Below, piece by piece: positions 7,293 through 14,442 of a stretch of 39,060 bases of DNA. The first letter of the stretch is position 1. Each line of letters begins with the position of its first letter. This DNA is from JBBTSG01 sp038064775. Its GTDB lineage: Bacteria; Patescibacteriota; Minisyncoccia; UBA6257; GWB1-50-10. The stretch spans positions 1 to 39,060 of the forward strand of contig JBBTSG010000020.1 of NCBI GenBank assembly GCA_038064775.1. Direction: 5' to 3'. The position numbers and the translations under genes are program-made. The notes beneath the pieces were generated by a model. That model was not told the origin of the DNA, made no database searches, and worked only from the letters and a program-made list of their open reading frames with translations.

Positions 7293-8975
7293 ATGAATAG
7301 AGGAATTTTATTGTCTGTTTTCGCAATTTCAGCCATTTCTTTACTGGCTTTTTCAAGTTTTCAAGTTATGGCGGCCGAACAAGTGCAACTTTCTATCTCC
7401 GCGACTCAAAATTCAGCAACGATTAACTGGCTAACTAATTCTTTAGTTTCGAGTCAAGAACTTCGTTATTCTATCTCACCGATTGATCAAGTTAATTTTC
7501 AAAGCGCTTCTATTGTCTCCGACACACCAAGTCCTGCGCCAAATCAAAATCAATCTGTAGTCGTTTCCGGTTTGTCTGCTCAAACCACTTATTATTTTGG
7601 TTATAAATACACAAACATTATTGGCGAGGACGCTTTTACTTTTAGTTCTATTACAACTTCAAATAGCGCGCCAACAGGCGGCGGTATTGGCGGCGGTGGC
7701 ACTATTATGGTTCCTTCGCCAGTTTCAGAATTTACTGCCATTTCTACTTCACCAAATTCTATTAATTTAACTTGGCTTACTCCAGATACTTCAATTATTT
7801 CCCAGTTTGACCTACGTTATTCAATCACGTTTATCGACCAACAGAATTTTGAGAGCGCGCTAGCGATTACAACGGGCGTGCCGTTGCCACAAGGATTAAC
7901 TGCGCAATCAATGGCTGTTTCTAACCTTTCTCCAAATACGAATTATTTTTTTGCGATGAAAACCGTTAGTGTTCTTGGCGAAAAATCAATTTTGATCGCG
8001 ACTTCAAGCGCTACTACTCAAGTACAGCCTGGTGGTGGCGGCGGTGGCGGAGGTGGTGGCGGAGGCGGAGGTATTAGTTATGTCCCTATTACAAGCACAA
8101 CTATTGCTATTAATGACGGCGCCAAAAAAACCGCTTCCACTTCAGTAAAACTATCCCTTATGGCTTTAAACGCGATTGATATGATTATTGGAAACAGCAT
8201 TGATTTTGATCAACGTTCTTGGCAGCCGTTTGCCACTTCCACTTCTTGGATTTTGAGTAATGGCGATGGCGAGAAGAAAGTTTACGCCAAATTCAGAAAT
8301 TACAGCACTGTGAGCGACACCGTTTCAAGTTCAATTATTCTTGAGACAACCAGTTCAGCGCTGGCAGGAGTTAATCCGCCACCAAAAGAAGAAATCCCGC
8401 CAAAACCAAGTCCGGTTAAAACCACAATAGTAATTAGGGGCAATGCGATTATTTCGATTATGCCGCCTTCCGCCATAACTCTTAAAGGCGATAAGTTAAC
8501 CCTTTCTTTGGTGGCATATCCCACGAACACTGTAACGGAGACAAAAATTGATCTTTCTTACCCTCAAGAAATTTTAACTTTCAAAGACATTATTTACGCG
8601 AATGGTTGGACTGAAGATTACGGTTATTATGATGAAAAAAATAGTGATACAAATTCAAATCTACTTGTTAAAGTAATTCGCTTACCTAATGATTTGAAAA
8701 AACCAATCCAACTTGCGGCGCTTACCTTTGAAGCAATGGAAGTTGGCGAAGGTCAAATAATTCTTAACGAGACAGCGAGTTCTGAAGAGATAAATACAGC
8801 GACAAATGTTCTAGTAGTTGATCGAACCGCGAGCCAAGGTAATTATTTTGTGGCGAGCTTAGTTTCATTCCAAACGCTCGAAAATCCCGTTGCAGCTTTA
8901 GGCACATTCCTTTTCTTCTTTATTATTTATCTTATTACGCTTGTAATTCGGAAAAAAAATAGGAAAGCGAATTAA
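7293..8975 (+). CDS. Membrane-anchored surface protein: FN3-like repeats, polyglycine linker, cohesin-like domain
   Basis: 560 aa from ATG 7293, chosen because it starts the signal peptide (MNRGILLSVFAISAISLLAF…MAAEQ); the open frame to 7236 would begin inside the upstream palindrome. Two related FN3-like units follow, marked by INWLTNS…LRYSISPIDQVNF and LTWLTPD…LRYSITFIDQQNF. Gly-rich linkers separate them, the second a run of 14 glycines (near 8030-8071). A beta-rich domain near residues 380-510 (KTTIVIRGN…KIDLSYPQEILTF…LTFEAMEVGEGQIIL) resembles cohesin-type adhesion modules. A C-terminal membrane helix (FLFFFIIYLITLVI) and a basic tail anchor it. Function is probably adhesion or surface display; cohesin-like is my reading from the strand pattern. 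Confidence 0.75.
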   Translation: MNRGILLSVFAISAISLLAFSSFQVMAAEQVQLSISATQNSATINWLTNSLVSSQELRYSISPIDQVNFQSASIVSDTPSPAPNQNQSVVVSGLSAQTTYYFGYKYTNIIGEDAFTFSSITTSNSAPTGGGIGGGGTIMVPSPVSEFTAISTSPNSINLTWLTPDTSIISQFDLRYSITFIDQQNFESALAITTGVPLPQGLTAQSMAVSNLSPNTNYFFAMKTVSVLGEKSILIATSSATTQVQPGGGGGGGGGGGGGGISYVPITSTTIAINDGAKKTASTSVKLSLMALNAIDMIIGNSIDFDQRSWQPFATSTSWILSNGDGEKKVYAKFRNYSTVSDTVSSSIILETTSSALAGVNPPPKEEIPPKPSPVKTTIVIRGNAIISIMPPSAITLKGDKLTLSLVAYPTNTVTETKIDLSYPQEILTFKDIIYANGWTEDYGYYDEKNSDTNSNLLVKVIRLPNDLKKPIQLAALTFEAMEVGEGQIILNETASSEEINTATNVLVVDRTASQGNYFVASLVSFQTLENPVAALGTFLFFFIIYLITLVIRKKNRKAN

Positions 8976-9055
8976 GGGCCTTGCTTCTTAGTTTAAAGTT
9001 TTCTAAACTTTCTTTAGCTTCTAATTCTTAAAAATAAAATAAAGGAGATAAAAAG

Positions 9056-9937
9056 TTGAAAGAGATAACATTTGCATTCGTTTTGGCCAAAACGGCCGGT
9101 TTTTGTTGGGGAGTGATGCGAGCGATTAATGGCGCCAAAGGCAAAGAACGGAAAGTTGGTGAACGGATTCATGTTCTGGGCGCTCTTGTTCATAATCAGG
9201 ACGCCGTAGCAGATTTGGAGGGTGAGAACATTCATTTAGTGAAAAACATGGAAGAAGCGCGTGGCGAAACACTTTTGATTACAGCTCACGGCCGTTCGCC
9301 GAAAGATATTGTGGCAGCAAGAAAAATCGCGAGCAATGTTTTGGATATGACTTGCCCGATTGTCCAGGATCTTCACAAAGCCGCACTAAATCTTAAGTCC
9401 GAAGGACGGACAGTTATTCTTATCGGTATGAGAAGTCGTCGGCATCCAGAAGTTGAAGGATTAATTGGGGTTTTAGGAGGAATTGTTCATATTGTTGAAA
9501 CTGCGCGCGATATTGAACTTTTGCCGCTTAATGAAAATGAGAGAATTGGTGTGGTAGCGCAAACAACTTTCAATGAACTTGAGATGATTGAGTTTGTTCG
9601 GATTATCAAAAACAGATTTAAAGACACGAATTTTATTCCGACCATATGTGATGATATTTCTAAGAAACAAATTGAATTGCGGGAAAAAGGGTCAAATTTC
9701 GATTTAATTATTGTTGTTGGCGACAAAAAAAGCGCGAATGCCACTCACTTGGCAGAAATTGCAAGAAACGAATTAATGAAGCCCACGCTTTTTGTTTTGA
9801 ACGCAACCGAACTAGAGTCCCGACTAATCGAAAACGCAAAAAATATTTTTGTGACCGCGAGCGCTTCAACCCCACCCCGTTCAATCGGGAGTGTGTTGAG
9901 TTGGCTTACCGACGCCGGCGGTCAACTCTACGTTTGA
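9056..9937 (+). CDS. ispH: 4-hydroxy-3-methylbut-2-enyl diphosphate reductase
   Basis: IspH (LytB), the last MEP-pathway enzyme, reduces HMBPP to IPP/DMAPP using a [4Fe-4S] cluster. All three cluster cysteines are present: AGFCWGV, DMTCPIV, TICDD. The active-site set is also recognisable: LVHN, TAHGRSP, RRHPEVEG (His and Glu), QTTFN, SANATHL and TASASTPP. At 293 aa the length is normal. The start is TTG at 9056 behind a strong AAGGAG at 9042-9047. No other MEP-pathway gene is in the window, so it is a stand-alone copy. A strong terminator follows at once. Confidence 0.93.
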   Translation: MKEITFAFVLAKTAGFCWGVMRAINGAKGKERKVGERIHVLGALVHNQDAVADLEGENIHLVKNMEEARGETLLITAHGRSPKDIVAARKIASNVLDMTCPIVQDLHKAALNLKSEGRTVILIGMRSRRHPEVEGLIGVLGGIVHIVETARDIELLPLNENERIGVVAQTTFNELEMIEFVRIIKNRFKDTNFIPTICDDISKKQIELREKGSNFDLIIVVGDKKSANATHLAEIARNELMKPTLFVLNATELESRLIENAKNIFVTASASTPPRSIGSVLSWLTDAGGQLYV

Positions 9938-9944
9938 TAAAAAT

Positions 9945-9971
9945 AAACGCCCCGCAATGCGGGGCGTTTTT
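9945..9971 (+). terminator. Terminator after ispH
   Basis: 11-bp GC-rich stem (AAACGCCCCGC 9945-9955, GCGGGGCGTTT 9959-9969), AAT loop, T-rich tail. Confidence 0.93.
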
Positions 9972-10025
9972 ATTTGTTTACTGAATTGACTTTTTAATTT
10001 TCCAAGCTTAAAGTTCGAACACCAC

Positions 10026-10048
10026 CCCCTTAAGATCTTAAAGAAGGG
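10026..10048 (+). promoter_or_regulatory. Hairpin that would sequester the uvrA ribosome-binding site
   Basis: CCCCTT at 10026-10031 can pair with AAGGGG at 10043-10048, the best Shine-Dalgarno-like stretch before uvrA. Loop of about 11 nt. A simple translational gate is possible; unproven. Confidence 0.35.
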
Positions 10049-10059
10049 GCAATTTGCAT

Positions 10060-12576
10060 ATGCACGACAAAATTATTATAAAGGGCGCGCGGGAGCACAA
10101 CTTGAAGAACATTAATCTCGAAATTCCGCGCGACAAAATGGTTGTTTTTACCGGTCTTTCCGGTTCAGGCAAGTCCTCGCTTGCATTTGATACAATTTTC
10201 GCCGAAGGTCAACGCCGTTATATTGAATCGCTTTCGGCTTACGCCCGGCAATTTTTAGGCAAACTCGATAAACCGGATGTTGATGAAATTGAAGGATTAT
10301 CGCCCGCAATTTCCATTGACCAGAAAAGCCATTCTTCAAATCCGCGTTCAACTGTTGCCACCATTACGGAAATTTACGATTATCTCCGCGTTCTTTTCGC
10401 GCGCGTTGGCAAACCTTACTGCCCAAAGTGTGGCAAAGAAATTAAAAAAATGACGAGCGAAGAAATTGTTGATATCGCGATTGAAATATCTAATAAAAAC
10501 AAAGCTGGTAAGAACATTGTTGTTCTCGCACCGGCGGTGCGTGGCCGGAAAGGGGAATATTATCAGCTCCTTTATGACTTTTTGAATGCCGGTTTTTCAG
10601 AAGTGCGGGTTGATGGCGAATTTTATTCGTTGCGGGACAAAATCGACCTCAGCCGTTATAAGCAACACACAATTGAGCTTGTGGTTGATCGGATTCCTTC
10701 GGGCCTAAATTTTAAAGAAAAAGACAACCGGTTGCGGTTGGCGGAAGCAATTGAATCGGCGCTCAAATACGGCAATGATGTGGTCACGATAATCACCAGC
10801 GAAGAAACTTCGCTTTCCGCGAAGTTTACTTGTCCGAACGACGGATTTTCTTTTCCGGAAATCGAACCGCGCCTTTTTTCATTCAATAGTCCTTATGGCG
10901 CTTGTCCGGCTTGTCACGGGCTTGGCGTGGAAAGTATTTGGTCTGAAAAACTTTGTTCTGTTTGTTTAGGTAAGCGGCTTAAAGAAGAAGCGCTTAATGT
11001 TTTTATAAAAAATAAGAGTATCGAAAGTATAACCTCAATGTCTATCTCTGAAGCGCTAGGTTTTTTTGGCGACTTTCAAATTTCCAAAGAAAATAAATTT
11101 AAAGAGGTAACTGAAGGGCCGGTTCGGGAAATTAAAAACCGCTTGAAATTTATGGTGGACGTTGGTCTTGAGTACCTCACCTTAAGCCGGAAAGCGGGCA
11201 CTCTTTCAGGCGGCGAATCGCAGCGGATTCGTTTGGCTTCGCAAATCGGTTCGCGTCTTGTGGGCACGCTCTATATTTTAGACGAACCGACAATCGGCCT
11301 TCATCAGCGGGATAACGCGAAGCTTATTAAAACTCTCCAAGAATTACGCGACTTAGGTAACACGGTTTTGATTGTCGAGCACGACGAAGAAACCATTCGC
11401 GCTTCAGATTATTTAGTTGATATCGGGCCGGCGGCTGGCGTTCATGGCGGAAAAATTGTGGCGGAGGGTTTAATTCCAGAAATTTTTACCGACAAGAAAA
11501 AAAACTCACTCACTCTTGATTATCTTCGGGGTAAGCAATTTATTGAAGTGCCGGAGAAAAGACGAGCAGTAAAAAAGGATCAGGAATTTTTGAAAATTAG
11601 GGGAGCGACTGCTAACAATCTGAAAAATATTGATATTGATATTCCTTTGCGGCGGTTTACGGCGGTGACGGGCGTTTCCGGTTCCGGCAAAAGCACGCTT
11701 GTTTACGATGTTTTGTACAAATATTTAGCGAACAAGTTTAATGGCGCGGATTTTAAAGTGGGCGCGCACAAAGCCATTCTCGGCTTGGAATACATTAACC
11801 GCGTGATTAATATTGATCAATCGCCAATCGGCCGAACGCCGCGTTCGAATCCGGCCACTTATGTTGGCGCTTGGACTTTTATTCGGGAACTTTTTTCCGC
11901 AACCGAAGACGCCCGCGTTCGGGGCTACAAACCCGGCCGTTTCAGTTTTAACGTGAAAGGTGGCCGGTGCGAAAATTGCGAAGGTCACGGTACAATCGCG
12001 ATTGAAATGCATTTTTTGCCAACCGTTCATGTTCTTTGTGATATTTGTAAAGGCAAGCGGTTTGACCGAGAAACGCTTGAAGTTGAATATAACAGCAAAA
12101 ATATCCACGAAGTTTTGAAAATGACAATCGAAGAAGCGGCGGAATTTTTTCGTGATATTCCCTGGCTTTATGACCGCCTGAAAGTTTTGGAAGAAGTTGG
12201 TTTAGGTTATTTGGAACTTGGTCAGTCGGCGACAACGCTTTCGGGCGGCGAAGCGCAGAGAATTAAACTTACGGCCGAACTTGGCAAACGCGACACGCGG
12301 CGAACAATTTACTTACTTGATGAACCGACAACGGGCTTGCATTTTGCTGATGTTCAAAAATTATTGGATGTTTTAAACCGTTTGGTTGATCGCGGCAACA
12401 CTATCGTTGTAATTGAGCATAATTTAGACGTGATTAAAACCGCCGACTGGGTGATTGATTTGGGGCCGGAAGGTGGAGAGAAAGGCGGAGAAATAATCGG
12501 TGTTGGCGCGCCGGAGGCAATCGCGAAAAAAGCCGGCAGTTTCACCGGCACGTATTTAAAGAAAGTTTTAAAGTAG
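10060..12576 (+). CDS. uvrA: UvrABC excinuclease subunit A
   Basis: Damage-recognition ATPase of nucleotide excision repair. There are two ABC modules: Walker A GLSGSGKSSLAFDT with signature TLSGGESQRIRLAS, and Walker A GVSGSGKSTLVYDV with signature TLSGGEAQRIKLTAEL. Zinc-binding pairs are CPKC near the N-terminus, CPAC…CSVC in the middle, and CENC…CDIC. At about 838 aa it is roughly 100 aa shorter than typical UvrA (about 940), as in other CPR genomes; the shortening seems to be in the insertion domains. I chose ATG 10060; an in-frame TTG two codons upstream (10054) is the alternative, with better spacing to AAGGGG. Confidence 0.97.
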   Translation: MHDKIIIKGAREHNLKNINLEIPRDKMVVFTGLSGSGKSSLAFDTIFAEGQRRYIESLSAYARQFLGKLDKPDVDEIEGLSPAISIDQKSHSSNPRSTVATITEIYDYLRVLFARVGKPYCPKCGKEIKKMTSEEIVDIAIEISNKNKAGKNIVVLAPAVRGRKGEYYQLLYDFLNAGFSEVRVDGEFYSLRDKIDLSRYKQHTIELVVDRIPSGLNFKEKDNRLRLAEAIESALKYGNDVVTIITSEETSLSAKFTCPNDGFSFPEIEPRLFSFNSPYGACPACHGLGVESIWSEKLCSVCLGKRLKEEALNVFIKNKSIESITSMSISEALGFFGDFQISKENKFKEVTEGPVREIKNRLKFMVDVGLEYLTLSRKAGTLSGGESQRIRLASQIGSRLVGTLYILDEPTIGLHQRDNAKLIKTLQELRDLGNTVLIVEHDEETIRASDYLVDIGPAAGVHGGKIVAEGLIPEIFTDKKKNSLTLDYLRGKQFIEVPEKRRAVKKDQEFLKIRGATANNLKNIDIDIPLRRFTAVTGVSGSGKSTLVYDVLYKYLANKFNGADFKVGAHKAILGLEYINRVINIDQSPIGRTPRSNPATYVGAWTFIRELFSATEDARVRGYKPGRFSFNVKGGRCENCEGHGTIAIEMHFLPTVHVLCDICKGKRFDRETLEVEYNSKNIHEVLKMTIEEAAEFFRDIPWLYDRLKVLEEVGLGYLELGQSATTLSGGEAQRIKLTAELGKRDTRRTIYLLDEPTTGLHFADVQKLLDVLNRLVDRGNTIVVIEHNLDVIKTADWVIDLGPEGGEKGGEIIGVGAPEAIAKKAGSFTGTYLKKVLK

Positions 12577-12578
12577 TA

Positions 12579-12712
12579 AATATCTTGTTTTTCAGAACCG
12601 GTCGTTCTTTAGCTCCAGCGGCCAAAGTCGGCCTGCCCTCTCGGCGATTTTATTCTGCTTCGCAGAAACCGAGCCAAAATCGCCGCCGAGAGCTTCTTTA
12701 AAACAAGATATT
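12579..12712. repeat. Nested inverted-repeat element between uvrA and the DGR target promoter
   Basis: Outer arms are a perfect 13-bp inverted repeat (AATATCTTGTTTT 12579-12591, AAAACAAGATATT 12700-12712). Inside are a 14-bp arm pair with a 3-nt bulge (CTCTCGGCGATTTT 12638-12651 against 12676-12692) and a small hairpin (TTCTGC-TTC-GCAGAA, 12653-12667). GGCC…GGCC (12620-12633) forms another. No coding potential is seen. It could be a non-autonomous palindromic (MITE/REP-like) element or the uvrA terminator region. Confidence 0.6.
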
Positions 12713-12729
12713 CTTTATCAAAGTAATAC

Positions 12730-12758
12730 TTGACAAAATAAGATGAGTATGCTAACAT
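12730..12758 (+). promoter_or_regulatory. Strong extended -10 promoter of the DGR2 target gene
   Basis: TTGACA 12730-12735, 17-nt spacer, TAACAT 12753-12758 preceded by TGC (extended -10). The leader of about 70 nt contains a CGTTGA…TCAACG hairpin and ends in AAGGAGAT before ATG 12834. The best-formed expression signals in the window belong to the retroelement's target. Confidence 0.8.
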
Positions 12759-12833
12759 TAAAACGTTGATAATTCAATAGATTTTTCAACGATAAATCAC
12801 TGTTTTTTAACAATTATATAAGGAGATACAGCA

Positions 12834-13544
12834 ATGAGTAAAATTATTGTTGTGGGTCAAGATTTAACGCTTGACTGGTTGAAACGACGAACAAAAATGT
12901 TCGCGGAAATCGAACGGCAAACAACTCAAAGCTTGGAAAATCCAGGCACCGGCCTCACGCTTGATCATCTTCAATCGGTTATTGAGCATAAGAACCCGTT
13001 TCCAAAGGTTGACGAAATTCTGCTTGGTTGGAAATTGTTCTACAAAGAACTTTTTGAGCTCGAGCTTGATTTCGCAAATCTCGTAATTCCGAAAAGGAAG
13101 AAAGGATTTGACCGGTTGATTGTGGTCGCGAAAGGGATGACACCGAATAAGCTCTTTGCAAAATGCAAGGAACTTTTCCCAGTATGGAAATACGCCGACA
13201 ATCTGGACACAATCACGTCCGACCGCAAGGCTGATCATGATTATGTCATCTGGGTGCGCGACCGAGTGGAAGCCGATGAGGAAATGAAAAACAAATCGGC
13301 AAACAGCCTGAAGCGTGATGGAATTATTGGCGTCACCCTAGAAGAACGTCTGCTCTACGAGCTGAAGTTCTTCAAAGAAACCGGCAAACATCTTGATATC
13401 GTTAACTGGACGCTTTGTTCGGGCTCTCGGGATTCAGATGACAGCGTGCCGAGCGTGTACTTGTTCGGCGTCAAGGTGCACGTGTACTGGTGCCGCGCTG
13501 ACTTTCAGGGTGGCAATCTGCGTTCCCGTCAGGTAGTTTCCTAA
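12834..13544 (+). CDS. DGR2 target: variable protein, C-type-lectin-like C-terminus
   Basis: 236 aa. Residues 1 to about 175 are mostly helical with no family I recognise; there is no signal peptide or membrane helix. From about residue 176 (VTLEERLLYELKFF…LDIVNWTLCSGSR) it resembles the C-terminal module of CPR DGR target proteins, ending in a constant L-R-S-R-Q-V-V-S. The last 44 or so codons hold the VR (13412-13532). Comparing with the TR, codons at 13431, 13443, 13452, 13458, 13464, 13467, 13470, 13485, 13491, 13494, 13503, 13509 and 13512 have changed, always at template A. DGR targets usually use a C-type-lectin fold to display such residues on a ligand-binding surface; that fold is inferred. 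As no secretion signal is seen, it may act inside the cell or use another export route. Confidence 0.9.
   Translation: MSKIIVVGQDLTLDWLKRRTKMFAEIERQTTQSLENPGTGLTLDHLQSVIEHKNPFPKVDEILLGWKLFYKELFELELDFANLVIPKRKKGFDRLIVVAKGMTPNKLFAKCKELFPVWKYADNLDTITSDRKADHDYVIWVRDRVEADEEMKNKSANSLKRDGIIGVTLEERLLYELKFFKETGKHLDIVNWTLCSGSRDSDDSVPSVYLFGVKVHVYWCRADFQGGNLRSRQVVS
13412..13532 (+). repeat. DGR2 variable repeat (VR)
   Basis: Offset of -398 from the TR. Over 13421-13532 (TR 13819-13930), 112 nt align without gaps. By my count there are 17 differences, all at template adenines (17 of 33 A changed; 79 non-A positions all identical). Upstream, 13413-13420 adds five more A changes and one T-to-G, so the left edge is fuzzy. 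The 3' end GCGTTCCCGTCAG is invariant and serves as the candidate initiation-of-mutagenic-homing site. Confidence 0.95.
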
Positions 13545-13571
13545 CTCTTGTACCTTTAATCTTTTACACTT

Positions 13572-13607
13572 ATCCCCAAATAAAAAATTGTTTGGGGATT
13601 TTGTTTT
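13572..13607 (+). terminator. Hairpin downstream of VR (terminator and/or retrohoming hairpin)
   Basis: 9-bp stem (ATCCCCAAA 13572-13580, TTTGGGGAT 13591-13599), 10-nt loop, then TTTTGTTTT. It would end the target mRNA. Hairpins just past the VR are also known to aid target recognition in the Bordetella phage DGR; here it lies about 40 nt after the VR. Confidence 0.8.
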
Positions 13608-13810
13608 ATATAATAAGATTGGCTATTACAGTCGGTTTCGGCAAAGAGGAATTTTGTCGGAATGGCGATTTGCCTAAATTAAGAAAACTGCTTATCCGAT
13701 TTTAGTGAGGATTTCTTCAACGAGCTCAGGATGCCTCAAAATAAAAACTAGTGTTTACCAGAAACGCAGAAAACCTTGCAAAAGATTTTCGGTGAATCAG
13801 AAGAAATCGG

Positions 13811-13930
13811 ATAATAACGGGCTCTCGGAATTCAGATGACAACGTGCCGAACGTGAACTTGAACGACGACAAGGTGCACGTGAACTGGTACAACGCTGAC
13901 AATCAGAATGACAATCTGCGTTCCCGTCAG
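13811..13930 (+). repeat. DGR2 template repeat (TR)
   Basis: Read in the frame of the target, it is packed with AAC/AAT codons (13829, 13841, 13850, 13856, 13862, 13883, 13892, 13901, 13907) plus GAC and TAC. Those codons are the ones diversified in the VR. The invariant 3' end GCGTTCCCGTCAG is shared with the VR and is followed 8 nt later by a GC-rich terminator. The firm homology starts at 13819, with a probable extension to 13811. Confidence 0.95.
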
Positions 13931-13937
13931 AAGTTTC

Positions 13938-13962
13938 AACCCCGCTTTACTGCGGGGTTTTT
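13938..13962. terminator. Terminator after TR, shared with avd
   Basis: 8-bp stem (AACCCCGC 13938-13945, GCGGGGTT 13952-13959), 6-nt loop, five Ts. The avd stop codon (13947-13949 on the minus strand) lies in the loop, the same design as at 89-112 in DGR1. Confidence 0.88.
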
Positions 13963-14291
13963 ATTCCAAGATATTTTATCCAACCAGTTATCATTTTGGA
14001 TATTTCTACCAGTTCATTTTCAATATAAAAATATTTTTTCCGTTCCATAATACCAAGATCGTTCATGGCTCGGATTAATCTTTTAAGCGTCTCAGTTTTT
14101 ATTCTCGCGGAGTTTAAGGTTTCGGTTTTGTTCCGTCTTTCTTCAAAAGTTGCCGTGATAACAAACTCAAGCAATTCTAAAGAGCATTGCTCGATTTTGA
14201 GTTGAATGCCAAATTTATCTCGTTTTGGAATTTTCTGCCCAAGCAAGTAAAAAGTTTTGTATAATTCAGTAATTCTATGAATCAAAGGCAC
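13947..14291 (-). CDS. avd: DGR accessory variability determinant (Avd-like), DGR2
   Basis: About 114 aa from GTG 14291, helical throughout, related by eye to the gene at 95-493. It presumably forms the four-helix-bundle pentamer that partners the RT and template RNA. The conserved N-terminal reading (P-Q-R-N-D-V-P-L-I-H-R-I-T-E-L) continues upstream of 14291 in the same frame with no ATG. If the seven-G run at 14303-14309 had six, an ATG at 14331 would be in frame and give a normal N-terminus (M-K-N-F-L-P-S-T-P-Q-R-N-D-V). The coordinates given are the uninterrupted part. The gene is convergent with the TR transcript and divergent from the RT. Confidence 0.82.
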   Translation of the reverse strand: MPLIHRITELYKTFYLLGQKIPKRDKFGIQLKIEQCSLELLEFVITATFEERRNKTETLNSARIKTETLKRLIRAMNDLGIMERKKYFYIENELVEISKMITGWIKYLGIKTPQ

Positions 14292-14302
14292 ATCGTTCCG
14301 TT

Positions 14303-14309
14303 GGGGGGG
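14303..14309. other. G7 homopolymer in the avd/RT head-to-head overlap
   Basis: Seven consecutive G lie where the 5' ends of avd (minus) and RT (plus) overlap. With six G, avd gains ATG 14331 and RT gains ATG 14277, both in frame with their conserved N-termini. One slip therefore switches both genes. It is either a sequencing/assembly indel or a phase-variable tract. Confidence 0.7.
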
Positions 14310-14442
14310 TAGAAGGAAGGAAATTTTTCATGATAATGATATTTTCGAAAAAATTGTAAGCATTGAAAATTTATTTTCGGCCTGGCGGGAATTTTGCCGT
14401 GGCAAAAGGAAAAAGCAGGATGTTCAGGAATTTGAGTTTAAT

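Larger units (their letters stand above)
13609..13962 (+). ncRNA. Predicted DGR2 template RNA transcription unit
   Basis: This stretch of about 400 nt between the target gene and avd has no ORF of note. A TATAAT (13609-13614) could start a transcript near 13621 that runs through the TR to the terminator at 13938-13962, an RNA of about 340 nt. Upstream of the TR an 11-bp inverted repeat (TTATCCGATTT 13692-13702, AAATCGGATAA 13804-13814) would fold the 5' flank into a long stem-loop ending exactly at the TR boundary. The -35 is weak, so the promoter is tentative. Confidence 0.5.

Noticed and set aside
13844..14050. Open frame of 68 codons covering the TR.
   Set aside because: It runs through the TR, the terminator and the 3' end of avd; the TR is a non-coding template and no start signal precedes it.
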